A stretch of DNA of 64,000 bases from CAZSSM01 sp964609385 (GTDB lineage Bacteria > Planctomycetota > Planctomycetia > Isosphaerales > Isosphaeraceae), in assembly GCA_964609385.1 (NCBI GenBank), contig CAZSSM010000004.1, forward strand, positions 79,122 through 143,121, in the 5' to 3' direction. Each line of letters opens with the position of its first letter. The stretch's first letter is position 1. A model generated the notes under the pieces. It worked only from the letters and a program-made list of their open reading frames with translations, was not told the DNA's origin and did no database searches. A program made the translations under genes and the position numbers. Positions 8,868-19,629 of the stretch are shown here, one piece after another.

Positions 8868-10682
8868 TTACCGACCTGATTGTGGTTCGAGCGCACGGAT
8901 TTGGATGTGACCCAGGATCGTCGTGGCTTTGAGCAGGGCGTCGGGTTCGGAACGGCTGGGGCCTGGCCAATCGTTGCGGACGCCGCCCATCCGGGATGAG
9001 GTCTCCACCTCGAGGTTCTGGTCGGGCTCCAGGGCGATGTTGAGGCGGCCGTTCTTGGCCGAGATCTCATGCCATGCGTCTCCGGTCTCGGATTCGCTGA
9101 GGGCCCCGAGCCGACCGCGGAACGTGACCGGTCCGTTGTTCGATTGGATCCCGAGCTTGCCGATGTCGCCATCGACGGTGACCGGTCCGTTGTTCGAGGC
9201 GACCTGCAATGTGCCGATCGCACCCTTGGTCGTCACCGGACCGTTCCTCGTGTCGATCGCCACGGCGCGGGCATCGCCCTCGACCTGGACCCCTCCATTT
9301 CTGGATTCGACGTCGATTTTATCAGTAACGTTCTTGAGGGTAATCGGTCCGTTGCGCGACTCGGCCGTGATCGGCCCCTCCAGATCGCTGGCTTGGATCG
9401 GACCGCTGCTGGTGGTCAACCGCAGGCGAGCCCGGACCGGGACTCGGACCGTGATCTCGCCGTTGAGGCGATCCTCGGAGGTCATCTTGTCGGGGCCGTT
9501 GGCGACGATGCTCAGCTTGTCCTTTTCCGGACTCTCCTCGAAGTCGAGCTGGATCCGGTTCAGGTTCTCCCGAGCGGTTTGCTCATCGGTCCCCGATGCC
9601 TTGAGCGTGATCTCGACCTCGACCCGATCGGTCGATCCGCCCGGGGTCACGATGATCTGACCGGGGATCTCCTCGATGATCCGGACCTCGACGTTCGGGG
9701 TGACCTCGAAGGAGCGGGTCACGACGCGACTAGCCTCAACGCGGGCGACGGCCGTCGTAACGGGACTATCCGGCGGCTGGGATTCCGCCGGGGCTTCGGG
9801 CTGTTGGATCGCCAACGCCAGGCCGAGGATCAGGGATGTGATGGTCAGGGAGATCCCCGAAAGGATCGTTGTTGTGCTGAAGAGCATGGAGGGTTGAGTT
9901 CCTGAAGCGAGCGCCGCGACGGCCTTGGGGATCGCCAAGGTGATCTCGCGCTGGCCGACGGTCGCGGTTTGGACCATCGAGGTGATGGCCTGGCGGGTTG
10001 GGGTGACCAGGACCGTCGGGTCGAGCCGGAGCACCGGCGCGATCAACGCCAGGTCCCGCGCCTCGATCCCTCGACGCTCCAGATCGTGCCGAAGCCGAGC
10101 CCGGGCCCGCGCCAATCGGCTCCGGACCGTCCCGATCGGACAGCTCAAGCGTTCGGCGGCGACCGGGTGGGTGAGCCCCTGCAGGTAGCAGAGTTCGACC
10201 GGGATTCGGAGCGAATCGGGCAGACGTTCCAGGGCGTCGAGGACTGCGGCGACTTCCTCATCGGGTGTTCGGCTCACGGCCCGCTCGGGGATCGCCGCCA
10301 AGGTTTCCGGCTCGGCCTGAGCCGGACCGCGTCCTCGACGGCGCGCCGCCCGACTGGCCACCCGCTTGGCGACCCCGAAGAGCCAGGACGCCAAGGAACG
10401 GTGGGCCCAGAGCCGGTCGGCCTTGCCGATCAGGACCACGAAGGTGGCTTGCACCACGTCATCGCGGTCGTGGTCGTCCAGTCGGTAGCGTCGACAGGCC
10501 GCCTCGACCAACCGCAGATGCCGTTTAAACAGCACCGCGATGGCCAACTGCGCGCTGGCGGTGTCCGACGCCGTCGCAATCCGTCGGAGCAGCGCAGCGT
10601 CGTCCAGACCGGCCAGCGCCCCGTGCTCGTAGATGGTTTCGGCGAGCTGGGGTCGGTTTCCCCGCAACGCTGAGGCGGACAT
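8868..10682 (-). CDS. ECF sigma factor fused to membrane anchor and DUF4097-like beta domain
   Basis: A 604-residue protein. Residues about 30-200 are a complete ECF sigma-70 region: region 2 includes LRLVEAACRRYRLDDHDRDD and VVQATFVVLIGKADRLW, and region 4 includes LERLPDSLRIPVELCYLQGL and a helix-turn-helix (SCPIGTVRSRLARARARL). A linker follows, then one hydrophobic segment at about 268-293 (ISLTITSLILGLALAI). The remaining ~310 residues are exported beta-strand repeats (ASDLEGPITAESRNGPITLK, ESRNGGVQVEGDAR and similar), the pattern of DUF4097/DUF2807. I chose the ATG at 10682 (GAGG upstream); the upstream 63 residues are basic and unlike the family. Domain order implies the sigma part is cytoplasmic and the beta repeats periplasmic. 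Confidence 0.85.
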   Translation of the reverse strand: MSASALRGNRPQLAETIYEHGALAGLDDAALLRRIATASDTASAQLAIAVLFKRHLRLVEAACRRYRLDDHDRDDVVQATFVVLIGKADRLWAHRSLASWLFGVAKRVASRAARRRGRGPAQAEPETLAAIPERAVSRTPDEEVAAVLDALERLPDSLRIPVELCYLQGLTHPVAAERLSCPIGTVRSRLARARARLRHDLERRGIEARDLALIAPVLRLDPTVLVTPTRQAITSMVQTATVGQREITLAIPKAVAALASGTQPSMLFSTTTILSGISLTITSLILGLALAIQQPEAPAESQPPDSPVTTAVARVEASRVVTRSFEVTPNVEVRIIEEIPGQIIVTPGGSTDRVEVEITLKASGTDEQTARENLNRIQLDFEESPEKDKLSIVANGPDKMTSEDRLNGEITVRVPVRARLRLTTSSGPIQASDLEGPITAESRNGPITLKNVTDKIDVESRNGGVQVEGDARAVAIDTRNGPVTTKGAIGTLQVASNNGPVTVDGDIGKLGIQSNNGPVTFRGRLGALSESETGDAWHEISAKNGRLNIALEPDQNLEVETSSRMGGVRNDWPGPSRSEPDALLKATTILGHIQIRALEPQSGR

Positions 10683-10701
10683 GTGCGTCCCTCGTTCGTG
10701 A

Positions 10702-10953
10702 TCACCCGGACGACCCCCCGTGGGCCGTCCAGCACTGCCATGCCGCGAAAGGCTCGACCAATCGCGCCGGCATTTTTTTTGTTTTTTTGGCAACATCGAC
10801 TTTTTTAGTGACATATGCGGCAGATTTGGTATATTTGCCAACAGCTTTGGCATCTCCACTTGCAAGGACACCGTACAGCTCCTTCAGGTCGAAGTGGCTG
10901 TGGCCTACTGCGGTGCTCTCTGAAAACGCCAAAGCTTCTCCCGGTGGGCACAT
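10702..10953 (-). CDS. Small lysine-rich ORF, doubtful or gene fragment
   Basis: An 83-codon frame whose middle reads like a real protein (FDLKELYGVLASGDAKAVGK followed by a lysine-rich stretch ending AKKTKKMPARL). Codon use is AAA-rich and unlike the GC-biased neighbours, and the T-rich tract on the plus strand (10771-10810) is the complement of these lysine codons. It ends just upstream of the sigma-fusion start. I cannot assign a family. It may be a leftover of the mobile element whose transposase remnant lies next to it. Confidence 0.25.
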   Translation of the reverse strand: MCPPGEALAFSESTAVGHSHFDLKELYGVLASGDAKAVGKYTKSAAYVTKKVDVAKKTKKMPARLVEPFAAWQCWTAHGGSSG

Positions 10954-10992
10954 CTGGCAAACTTAGGGGCTTGATGAATCCTAATTGTCCCT

Positions 10993-11255
10993 TTACTTCC
11001 GTGGAAGAGCGGGGATCTCGACGAACCACTTCTCCAAGGAAGGCAGGCGGACGACCTCCGACTCCAACGCCTTAATCTCCTTGGCATCGAGCCTTACGCC
11101 CTGGGCGTACGCCTGCTCAACCAGGGTGACCGCCGGGCCCGCCCCGGCCCATCGCCCGGACAGTCCTGGCCATGTACAGTCGCCGCCTGGGGCCTTTGAG
11201 TTCCTTGGCGGTGTCGTTGAGGACGGGGATCATCTCGGGTGAGGGCGGGACCATC
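10993..11255 (-). pseudogene. Degraded transposase remnant (ISAzo13-like, tentative)
   Basis: Reading minus from an ATG at 11255 gives MVPPSPEMIPVLNDTAKELK then GPRRRLYMARTVRAMGRGG, resembling the N-terminus of planctomycete ISAzo13-type transposases as I remember them. The frame stops near 11140. An adjacent frame then reads AVTLVEQAYAQGVRLDAKEI and ends LPSLEKWFVEIPALPRK at the stop at 10993. Only about 90 codons remain of a transposase several hundred residues long, so the element is internally deleted and frameshifted. The family name is from memory of similar N-termini and is uncertain. Confidence 0.4.
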
Positions 11256-11364
11256 TCCGTATCTCCTGGACTCCTGGTGCGGAGGCCCAGGGTACGAGAT
11301 AATTTGGCACTTTCAAACCCCTTAGTTGTCTGGCGTCCTTGGATGCCAGCGGTCTTCCACGTCT

Positions 11365-11823
11365 ATGCGAAAAAGCATTGCCATGGCTTGCTTTCTCGTT
11401 GTGTCATTCGTTGTCACGCTGAACCTGTTAGTGATAACCGAGGTGAGCGCATAGCAGTATCATGTCGTGTGGCAGAAGCCGGACCGCGATGCCGTTGTCG
11501 ATGCCGACAGCATTCCGATCGAGGCCACGATCAAGTGGTTAGATGGCACCGATCCCGATGTTGTTCACAGCACGGTCAAGATTACGGCAGCAAACGAGAA
11601 TGCAACCTCGGATTACGGAATTACGTTTCCGACAGGCTCCGGGCATGCGGCTTCAGGTGTCGACGGTGCGTTCGAATTTTTCAAAGTGGTGGGGACGTTG
11701 CAGGTTGAGAAACCAACGGCCGTCGGCCTTCCTCAGCGATCGTTCTACTTTCTCACAATCCGTTACAAAAACATCTACGATGAACAATACGTTTCGCAGT
11801 TGCGGGTGAAGGTCGTCGACTAG
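11365..11823 (+). pseudogene. Exported protein of unknown function with in-frame amber codon after the signal peptide
   Basis: The ATG at 11365 opens a typical signal peptide (MRKSIAMACFLVVSFVVTLN, ending near TEVSA). The next codon is TAG (11452-11454). The same frame continues without interruption as QYHVVWQKPDRDAVVDADSI to the stop at 11823, giving a 123-residue secreted beta-rich domain. The part after TAG could start independently at the GTG at 11467, but would then be cytoplasmic and lack its export signal. The simplest reading is a single nonsense mutation; amber readthrough or a sequencing error is also possible. It precedes a DUF1559 gene by 113 bases. No family recognised. Confidence 0.5.
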
Positions 11824-11936
11824 CGTCTCTCAATTGCCTTCAGGGCCACTGGGTATCAATCCAACTCTTGAGTTTCCGGGCCGCCTAAAAATGGAGGCGG
11901 CCATGCTTCTCAACTATCCAAGAAAGGATTCACCTG

Positions 11937-12914
11937 ATGACTCAATCCAAAGCGTGCGGATGGAGCAAGGGGTTTACCCTCATCGAGTTGCTCATCGTCG
12001 TGTTCGTTATATTCCTTCTGGTCGCCATGCTGCTGCCCGCCGTCCAATCCTCACGGGAAGCCGGGCGTCGGCTGAAGTGCGCCAATAACCTGCGCCAACT
12101 CGCCCTTGCGACGCAGAATTACATCGCATCGTGGAACGTCCTTCCTGCAGGGCGGCCCAGCCCGCCTTTTTCTCCATTCGCCGTCATCCTCCCATATCTT
12201 GACAGGGCTTCCCTCCATCACGCGATCAATTACGATGTCGGGGTCCTTTCTTTAATGCCCGAGACACCGGTAGAAAATATGACTGTGTTCCAAACCAAGC
12301 TTGATGTTCTTCTTTGTCCAAGCGATAGTATGTGGCAGTTTTCAAACATGACGAATTATGCGGCAAATGTTGGGCATGTTTTTAAGGATGGTCCATGGAC
12401 CGGTGCCTTCGTGGATGCTCCGATGAGGAGAGGCGGTTTCATCGGTCCTGAAGCATTCCGAGACGGCTTATCGCAAACGACGATGTACGCTGAATGGCTC
12501 ACTGGAGACCATCCCGAAAGGGGAGCCTCACCCTCTCGAAGCATGCGAGCCCGCACGGACTTTGCCCAAATGTCACCAACCAGTCCGACTATCTTCTTTC
12601 AAGAATGCATCAAGTTAGTAAATGTGAACCTAAACGCTTATGAATTTAGGGGGAGGGAATGGTTTCATGGAAAGTGGCAGTACACGCTGTATGACCATGG
12701 CGTAACGCCCAATTCCTCAACGTGCCTGCCTAGTATCGGTTCCATGCATAACATCCACGGAACATGCCCGGCCGGGAGCTTGCATCCAGGAGGAGTTAAT
12801 CTGGTGTTTGCAGACGGTCATGTTCAATTTCTTCAGGATTCGCTCGATCTTGAGGTATGGCGTGCTGTCGGGACTCGGGCAGGCCGAGAAGTCATATCAG
12901 CCGAACGTTATTAG
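11937..12914 (+). CDS. DUF1559 domain protein with type IV pilin-like N-terminus
   Basis: A 325-residue protein of the planctomycete-specific DUF1559 (SBP_bac_10) family. The N-terminus has a prepilin methylation site (GFTLIELLIVVFVIFLLVAM) with the invariant G|F cleavage and E+5, followed by PAVQSSREAGRRLKCANNLR, the standard DUF1559 opening. The C-terminus has the family's FADGHVQFL motif. It is presumably processed by a prepilin peptidase and assembled in or anchored to the envelope; function is unknown. AAAGGA lies upstream of the ATG. Codon use is less GC-biased than in neighbouring housekeeping genes. Confidence 0.88.
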   Translation: MTQSKACGWSKGFTLIELLIVVFVIFLLVAMLLPAVQSSREAGRRLKCANNLRQLALATQNYIASWNVLPAGRPSPPFSPFAVILPYLDRASLHHAINYDVGVLSLMPETPVENMTVFQTKLDVLLCPSDSMWQFSNMTNYAANVGHVFKDGPWTGAFVDAPMRRGGFIGPEAFRDGLSQTTMYAEWLTGDHPERGASPSRSMRARTDFAQMSPTSPTIFFQECIKLVNVNLNAYEFRGREWFHGKWQYTLYDHGVTPNSSTCLPSIGSMHNIHGTCPAGSLHPGGVNLVFADGHVQFLQDSLDLEVWRAVGTRAGREVISAERY

Positions 12915-13481
12915 CCATGCATCGTGGTCTTGCTTGAGGGTAAGGGATGAGTGCCTTACCCTCAAGCGAATACCCTTTGTGCTCGACAACCACACTATTC
13001 TAAAACTGCCATATTTCTGGTGGGTGTCCACTCGGGCGAATAGCCCCATGCTCGAACTTCTATGACGATCCTGGCAGAATCTCGTGATCAGAAAACTCCG
13101 CCACGCAAGCTTATCGTCGGACGCATTGCGTGACGCTTTGATAGTCTGATCGCGAGACTCAAGCCGTTGCCGCTCGAATTCCGATCTGTAGCCAACATGC
13201 AGGGGGCTCCGAACGTCCCGGTTGGTCGGGTGTTCGGCGTTGACCACGCGTGGGCGACTTGAACTGGTCGACGGGTCGATGTCCGGGATACGATAACAAA
13301 CCAACCCAGAGTAAACTCGCGTACACCTTCCGCTCGGCGAACTCCCGATCGACCCCCGCGTGATGCGAGATCCGTCGGATCGCGGCGACGGTCGTGACGC
13401 GTCCGGCCTTCGGCGAGGGACCACCGGTCAGGACGGTCCGCCGGATCGCCCCGCCGAGCCAGTCAGAAGGATCCCGTCTCG
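12915..13481. other. Intergenic region upstream of the topoisomerase pair
   Basis: About 570 bases. Apart from the hairpin at 12932-12967 I see no supported gene; the long minus-strand frame here has no recognisable domain or good start. The topoisomerase promoter is presumably in the right half. Confidence 0.4.
12932..12967 (+). terminator. Perfect 14-bp hairpin after the DUF1559 gene
   Basis: GCTTGAGGGTAAGG and CCTTACCCTCAAGC form a perfect 14-bp stem with an 8-base loop, 17 bases after the stop codon. There is no poly-T tail. Probable transcription terminator. Confidence 0.65.
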
Positions 13482-15971
13482 ATGGCGAAGCGCAGTCGAA
13501 CGCGCGGTTCGAACCCTCGAGGGCCGGCCCGATCGCCGGCCCGCACCCTCGGTCAGGTCGAGGAGGTCTCGCTCGGCGAGGCCACTCGGGTCCGCTATCT
13601 CAACTATGCCCTCAGCGTGATCTCCTCGCGCGCCCTGCCCGACGTCCGCGACGGGCTCAAGCCCGTTCAGCGCCGGATCCTCTACACGATGTGGGCCGAC
13701 CTGGGGATCCGCCCCACCGGCGGCTACTCCAAGTGCGCCCGCGTCGTCGGCGACGTGATGGGTCGCTACCACCCGCACGGCGACCAGTCGATCTACGATG
13801 CGCTGGTCCGGATGGCCCAGGAGTTCAGCTATCGCTATCCGTTGATCGATGGCTTCGGCAACTTCGGTTCGATCGATGGCGACCCGCCCGCGGCGATGCG
13901 GTACACCGAATGCCGCTTGATGCCGATCGCCGAGGAGTTCCTCCGCGAGATCCGCCAGGCGACCGTCGACTTCCGGCCCAACTACTCGAGCACCGCCGAC
14001 GAGCCGGTCGTGCTGCCAGCGCGGGTCCCCAGCCTGCTGATCAACGGTGCCAGCGGGATCGCCGTCGGCATGGCCACCAACATCCCGCCTTACAACCTCG
14101 TCGAGGTCTGTAAAGGCTTGCTCGCCCTGCTCGAAGACCGAGAACTGCCCGTCGAGAAGCTCACCAGTAAGATCAAAGGACCCGACTTCCCCACCGGCGG
14201 CGTCATCCTCAACACCAAGGACGAACTGGTCCAGATCCATCGCGAAGGGCAGGGCAGCATCGCCCTCCGTGGCGAGTACGCGCCCGATCCCCAGAAGTCC
14301 GACCGGATCCTGATCAGCTCGATCCCTTATGGCGTCATCAAGGACAACCTGGTCGAACGGATCGGCGAGGCGATCGCCAACGGCAAGGTCCCCCAACTGG
14401 TCAACGTTAAGGACCTGAGCACCGAGGATGTCCGGATCGAGTTGGAACTCAAGCCGGGCTCCAAGCCCGACGCCGCGATGGCTTACCTGCTCAAGCACAC
14501 CCCGTTGCAATCGAAGTTTCACGTCAACATGACGTGCCTGCTGCCGCATAATGAAAGCGACGTGGCCGTCCCCGATCGGCTCAGCCTCCGATCGATCCTG
14601 CTCCACTTCCTCGACTTCCGCCTCGAGATCGTCACCCGTCGACTCCGACACGAACTCGAGGAACTCCGGCGCCGGATCCACATCCTCGAAGGCTTCAAGA
14701 TCATCTTTGACAACCTCGATGAGGCGATCCAGATCATCCGCAAGAGCGACGGCAAGGCCGACGCGGCCCCCCGACTGATCAAGCGGTTCGAGCTGTCCGA
14801 GATCCAGGCCGACGCCGTCCTCGAGACCAAGCTCTACAAGCTGGGCAAGCTGGAGATCAAGGAGATCCGTCAGGAACTCAAGGACAAAGCGACCCGCGCC
14901 CGTGAGATCGAGCGGCTGCTCGGCGACGAGTCGGCGCGCTGGGAGATCGTCCAGCGCGAGATCGAGGAGATTGCCAAAGCCTATCCCGACAAGCGACGGA
15001 CCCGGATCGCCGGGCCGGATCAGGACGTCTCCTTCAACGAAGAAGACTACATCGTCGACGACGATGCCTGGGTCATCGTCTCGAGGGACGGTTACCTGAA
15101 GCGGCAGAAGTCGTTCACCGATGTGGAGAACATCCGGGTCCGCGACGAGGACCAGGTCGGCTGGATCTTCCGAGCCACCGCGCGTCGGACCTTGACCCTC
15201 CTGACCGACCGTGGAATCGCCTACACCCTCCGAGTCAACGACATCCCGATGACCGGCGGCCACGGCGATCCGGTCCAGAAGCTGTTCGCCTTCGACGACG
15301 GCGAGACGATCGTCGGCTGCCTCTGTCACGACCTCCGCTGCCTGCCCACGCCGACCCGACGTCCGCCCTCCCGCGACGAGCTGGTCCAAGGGCTCCTCGC
15401 GGTCGAGGAGAACTCGGCCAACTCCAACGGCGAGGCGACCAACGGCCACGACGAGGGCAAAGGCGAGCCCACGCCGCCCTATGCGGTGGCCCTCTCTGCG
15501 GGCGGCAAGGCGATCCGCTTCAGCATCGCCGCGCATCAGGCGGTCTCGACCAAGAAGGGCCGCGCCTTCATGCGGCTGGACCCCGACGATCCGGAAGACC
15601 GCGTGCTCCGCGTCGAGGCCAGCGATGGCGGCGAGAACCTCTGCCTGGCCACGGCCAAGGCGCGGGTCCTGATCTTCCCGGTCGACCAAATCAAATTGGT
15701 CAGTGGGGCCGGCCGCGGCGTCTTGGCCATTAAACTGGACACCGGCGACCGCGTTCTTGGCTTCGCCATGGCCGAGAAGCTCCGCGAAGGGCTCCAGGTC
15801 CGGACCAGCCGGGGCGCTGTCCAGACCGTCCGGGCCACCAAGTACGCCGTCACCAGTCGGGGTGGCCGCGGGACCACCATCATGCAGCGCGGTCAACTCA
15901 CCGAGGTCATCCCCGAGCCCGTCCAGCCCGTCCCGCCGGCCGAGACGATCGACGAGGGTGCCTCGAAGTGA
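13482..15971 (+). CDS. Type IIA DNA topoisomerase subunit A (gyrase A / ParC family)
   Basis: 829 residues. The breakage-reunion domain starts at about residue 30 (RVRYLNYALSVISSRALPDV) and contains GGYSKCARVVGDVMGRYHPHG and the active-site tyrosine at about residue 141 (AAMRYTECRLMPIAEEF). A coiled-coil region (LRHELEELRRRIHILEGF) follows, then a C-terminal beta-pinwheel from about residue 520 with a non-conserved hydrophilic insertion near 625-665. A degenerate SRGGRG in the last blades may stand for the GyrA box, so gyrase and topoisomerase IV cannot be separated here. Position 83 of E. coli GyrA corresponds to Gln102, not Ser. Subunit B follows on the same strand. Confidence 0.9.
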   Translation: MAKRSRTRGSNPRGPARSPARTLGQVEEVSLGEATRVRYLNYALSVISSRALPDVRDGLKPVQRRILYTMWADLGIRPTGGYSKCARVVGDVMGRYHPHGDQSIYDALVRMAQEFSYRYPLIDGFGNFGSIDGDPPAAMRYTECRLMPIAEEFLREIRQATVDFRPNYSSTADEPVVLPARVPSLLINGASGIAVGMATNIPPYNLVEVCKGLLALLEDRELPVEKLTSKIKGPDFPTGGVILNTKDELVQIHREGQGSIALRGEYAPDPQKSDRILISSIPYGVIKDNLVERIGEAIANGKVPQLVNVKDLSTEDVRIELELKPGSKPDAAMAYLLKHTPLQSKFHVNMTCLLPHNESDVAVPDRLSLRSILLHFLDFRLEIVTRRLRHELEELRRRIHILEGFKIIFDNLDEAIQIIRKSDGKADAAPRLIKRFELSEIQADAVLETKLYKLGKLEIKEIRQELKDKATRAREIERLLGDESARWEIVQREIEEIAKAYPDKRRTRIAGPDQDVSFNEEDYIVDDDAWVIVSRDGYLKRQKSFTDVENIRVRDEDQVGWIFRATARRTLTLLTDRGIAYTLRVNDIPMTGGHGDPVQKLFAFDDGETIVGCLCHDLRCLPTPTRRPPSRDELVQGLLAVEENSANSNGEATNGHDEGKGEPTPPYAVALSAGGKAIRFSIAAHQAVSTKKGRAFMRLDPDDPEDRVLRVEASDGGENLCLATAKARVLIFPVDQIKLVSGAGRGVLAIKLDTGDRVLGFAMAEKLREGLQVRTSRGAVQTVRATKYAVTSRGGRGTTIMQRGQLTEVIPEPVQPVPPAETIDEGASK

Positions 15972-16163
15972 CGCGACGCCCCCGATCGAGTCAGGATGTA
16001 CGCCATCGATGGCGGCACGGCATGCGGACCTGTTCCAAAGCAGCAACGACCGCCCGGACGTCCGATCACATCGAGCCGACGGTCGCCAACGGGACCCGTT
16101 GACCTTACGATCCGTTGATCGGACCTCGACGTTCATTTGATGGGAAGGACCACGAGAGAGGCC

Positions 16164-18104
<1,941 letters not shown>

Positions 18105-18707
18105 ACAGAGCCCGATCGGCGCGGAACGCTTCGAATCGAGGGCGTCCGCGCCTCGGGAAACCAGGCCGAGGTCCTGGGCCATTCCCGCCATACCGAGCCA
18201 TTGGCCTTCCGGATCGATGTCGATCCCGGTTGCTTGCCGAGGATGTGACGTACGTGATCGCGTAAGGGCGCGGACGAACGACCACATTTCGTCCGCCATG
18301 CGGACACAACGGCCGACTTCGTCTGGAACCCGAATGCGGACCGTTCGACATCGTCGGTTCGTCTTTGAGATCGCGGTCATCCCGCCGACCGGCAGGAACG
18401 TTCCGATTCTGACGGGGGAGAACGGGATCGCAGGTCACAAGCCGAGGGACTTCTTACCCCCCGCCTCTATGCTTGAGATAGAGGTCTGTCAGCATGCCAT
18501 AGCCCCAAAAACCCCTTGGACCGCTCAGTCGTTGTCCCGCAGAACGTTCCGATCTCGAAAGGATCCTCATCGAGCGACGTCAACAGAATGATTGACATTC
18601 CAAGAGGTTGATGGTACGATCATGTTAATTCCCTCTCGCGCTTTCGTGGTCTCCCACAAAGCCTCCTGACCTTCTGGTCGACATCCTTCTCGGAGCTACG
18701 CATCACC
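18105..18707. other. Intergenic region between topoisomerase B and ArsR
   Basis: About 600 bases without a supported gene. It contains a 7-bp hairpin (CCTCTAT at 18464-18470 with ATAGAGG at 18478-18484) of unknown role and the ArsR promoter at 18592-18620. Confidence 0.45.
18592..18620 (+). promoter_or_regulatory. Sigma-70 type promoter for the ArsR gene
   Basis: TTGACA (18592-18597), a 17-base spacer and TACGAT (18615-18620) fit the housekeeping consensus at 10 of 12 positions. The ATG of the regulator is 88 bases after the -10, leaving an untranslated leader of about 80 bases. Confidence 0.65.
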
Positions 18708-19178
18708 ATGCCTACCACAAAGACCAAGTCTACCAAGGGTGCTAAGTCGAAGGCGGCGACGACTTCCAAGACCAAGGCGTCGCGGACCTCGAAACCCAAA
18801 TCGCCGGTCACCAAGAGCAAGCCACAGCGAGCCCCCAAGGCGGCCGCGCCGGCACCCACTGTCGTGACTGCCGAGGATGATGAGCTTCGCGATGCGGGAC
18901 CGACCCGCGAGATCAAAGAGGCGGCCCAACTCCTCAAGCAGGTCTCCGATCCCACTCGGCTCAAGGTCGTCCTGCTCCTCAGTGATAAGGAGCACAACGT
19001 TGGCGGACTCTGCGAGGAACTTGGTGGCCAGAGCCAACCTGCTGTCAGTCACCACCTCGCTCTCTTGCGTCACGGTCAGTTGATTGAGCCGCGACGCGAT
19101 GGCAAGAACAACATCTATCGCCTCACCGAGCGCGGTCGAAAGTTGGCCGACGCCATCGAGACGCTCGTTGAGGAGTGA
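18708..19178 (+). CDS. ArsR-family regulator with a histone-like lysine/alanine-rich N-terminal tail
   Basis: 156 residues. Residues about 65-155 are a winged helix of the ArsR type: LLKQVSDPTRLKVVLLLSDK, then GGLCEELGGQSQPAVSHHLA as the recognition helix region, then RRDGKNNIYRLTERGR as the wing. The first ~55 residues consist almost only of Lys, Ala, Thr, Ser, Pro and Arg (MPTTKTKSTKGAKSKAATTS and onward), like the tail of histone H1 or AlgR3/HctB-type proteins. The single Cys lies in the helix before the recognition helix, so a classical metal-thiol sensor site is not obvious. It may sense something else or act as a DNA-compacting regulator. Confidence 0.85.
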   Translation: MPTTKTKSTKGAKSKAATTSKTKASRTSKPKSPVTKSKPQRAPKAAAPAPTVVTAEDDELRDAGPTREIKEAAQLLKQVSDPTRLKVVLLLSDKEHNVGGLCEELGGQSQPAVSHHLALLRHGQLIEPRRDGKNNIYRLTERGRKLADAIETLVEE

Positions 19179-19629
19179 ACGGTTCGCGGGCCGAGCAACA
19201 CCCCTTAGATGACCGGCTGGTGTCTCTTCGTAACCCGGCCGGTCCCTTGATTTCTGTTTCAAGCAATACTTGTCTCGATCGATGACGATCAGCTAACTCT
19301 CTGTCAATGCCATCTATGGCGACTTGTCAGTTCAATCCGGAACATCGCATTCGTTTCGGGACTGAGGAACCTGGGTGTCCTCATATCAAGCTGATTGAAT
19401 CCTCGAAGGATTCCTAGACGATCAATAACGTTCGATAAGGAACGACGATGAACAGTTTGTCGTAATACGTAACCTTGTCGTTACGCATTCTTCGTTATGC
19501 GTCGAATCTTTCAGACGATAGAGATCTGTTCTGTTTTGAGCTGAGAAAGGGCCAGCCTGTCGCTCCATGATGGTTGGAGTTGCTGACCCCTCTCGAGCGT
19601 CTTGGAACCAAGCGATCATAAACAGATGA
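19179..19629. other. Convergent intergenic region
   Basis: About 450 bases between convergent genes. It holds the probable terminator at 19211-19244 and a small imperfect repeat cluster around 19460-19500 (ACGCAT and ATGCGT arms). No gene supported. Confidence 0.4.
19211..19244 (+). terminator. Probable terminator of the ArsR gene
   Basis: GACCGGC (19211-19217) pairs with GCCGGTC (19238-19244), and the stem is followed by CCTTGATTTCTGTTTC, a T-rich tail. Confidence 0.55.

Noticed and set aside
12897..13424. A 175-residue minus-strand protein upstream of the topoisomerase pair
   Set aside because: No ribosome binding site, Arg/Ser-rich composition, and it reads through the terminator hairpin.
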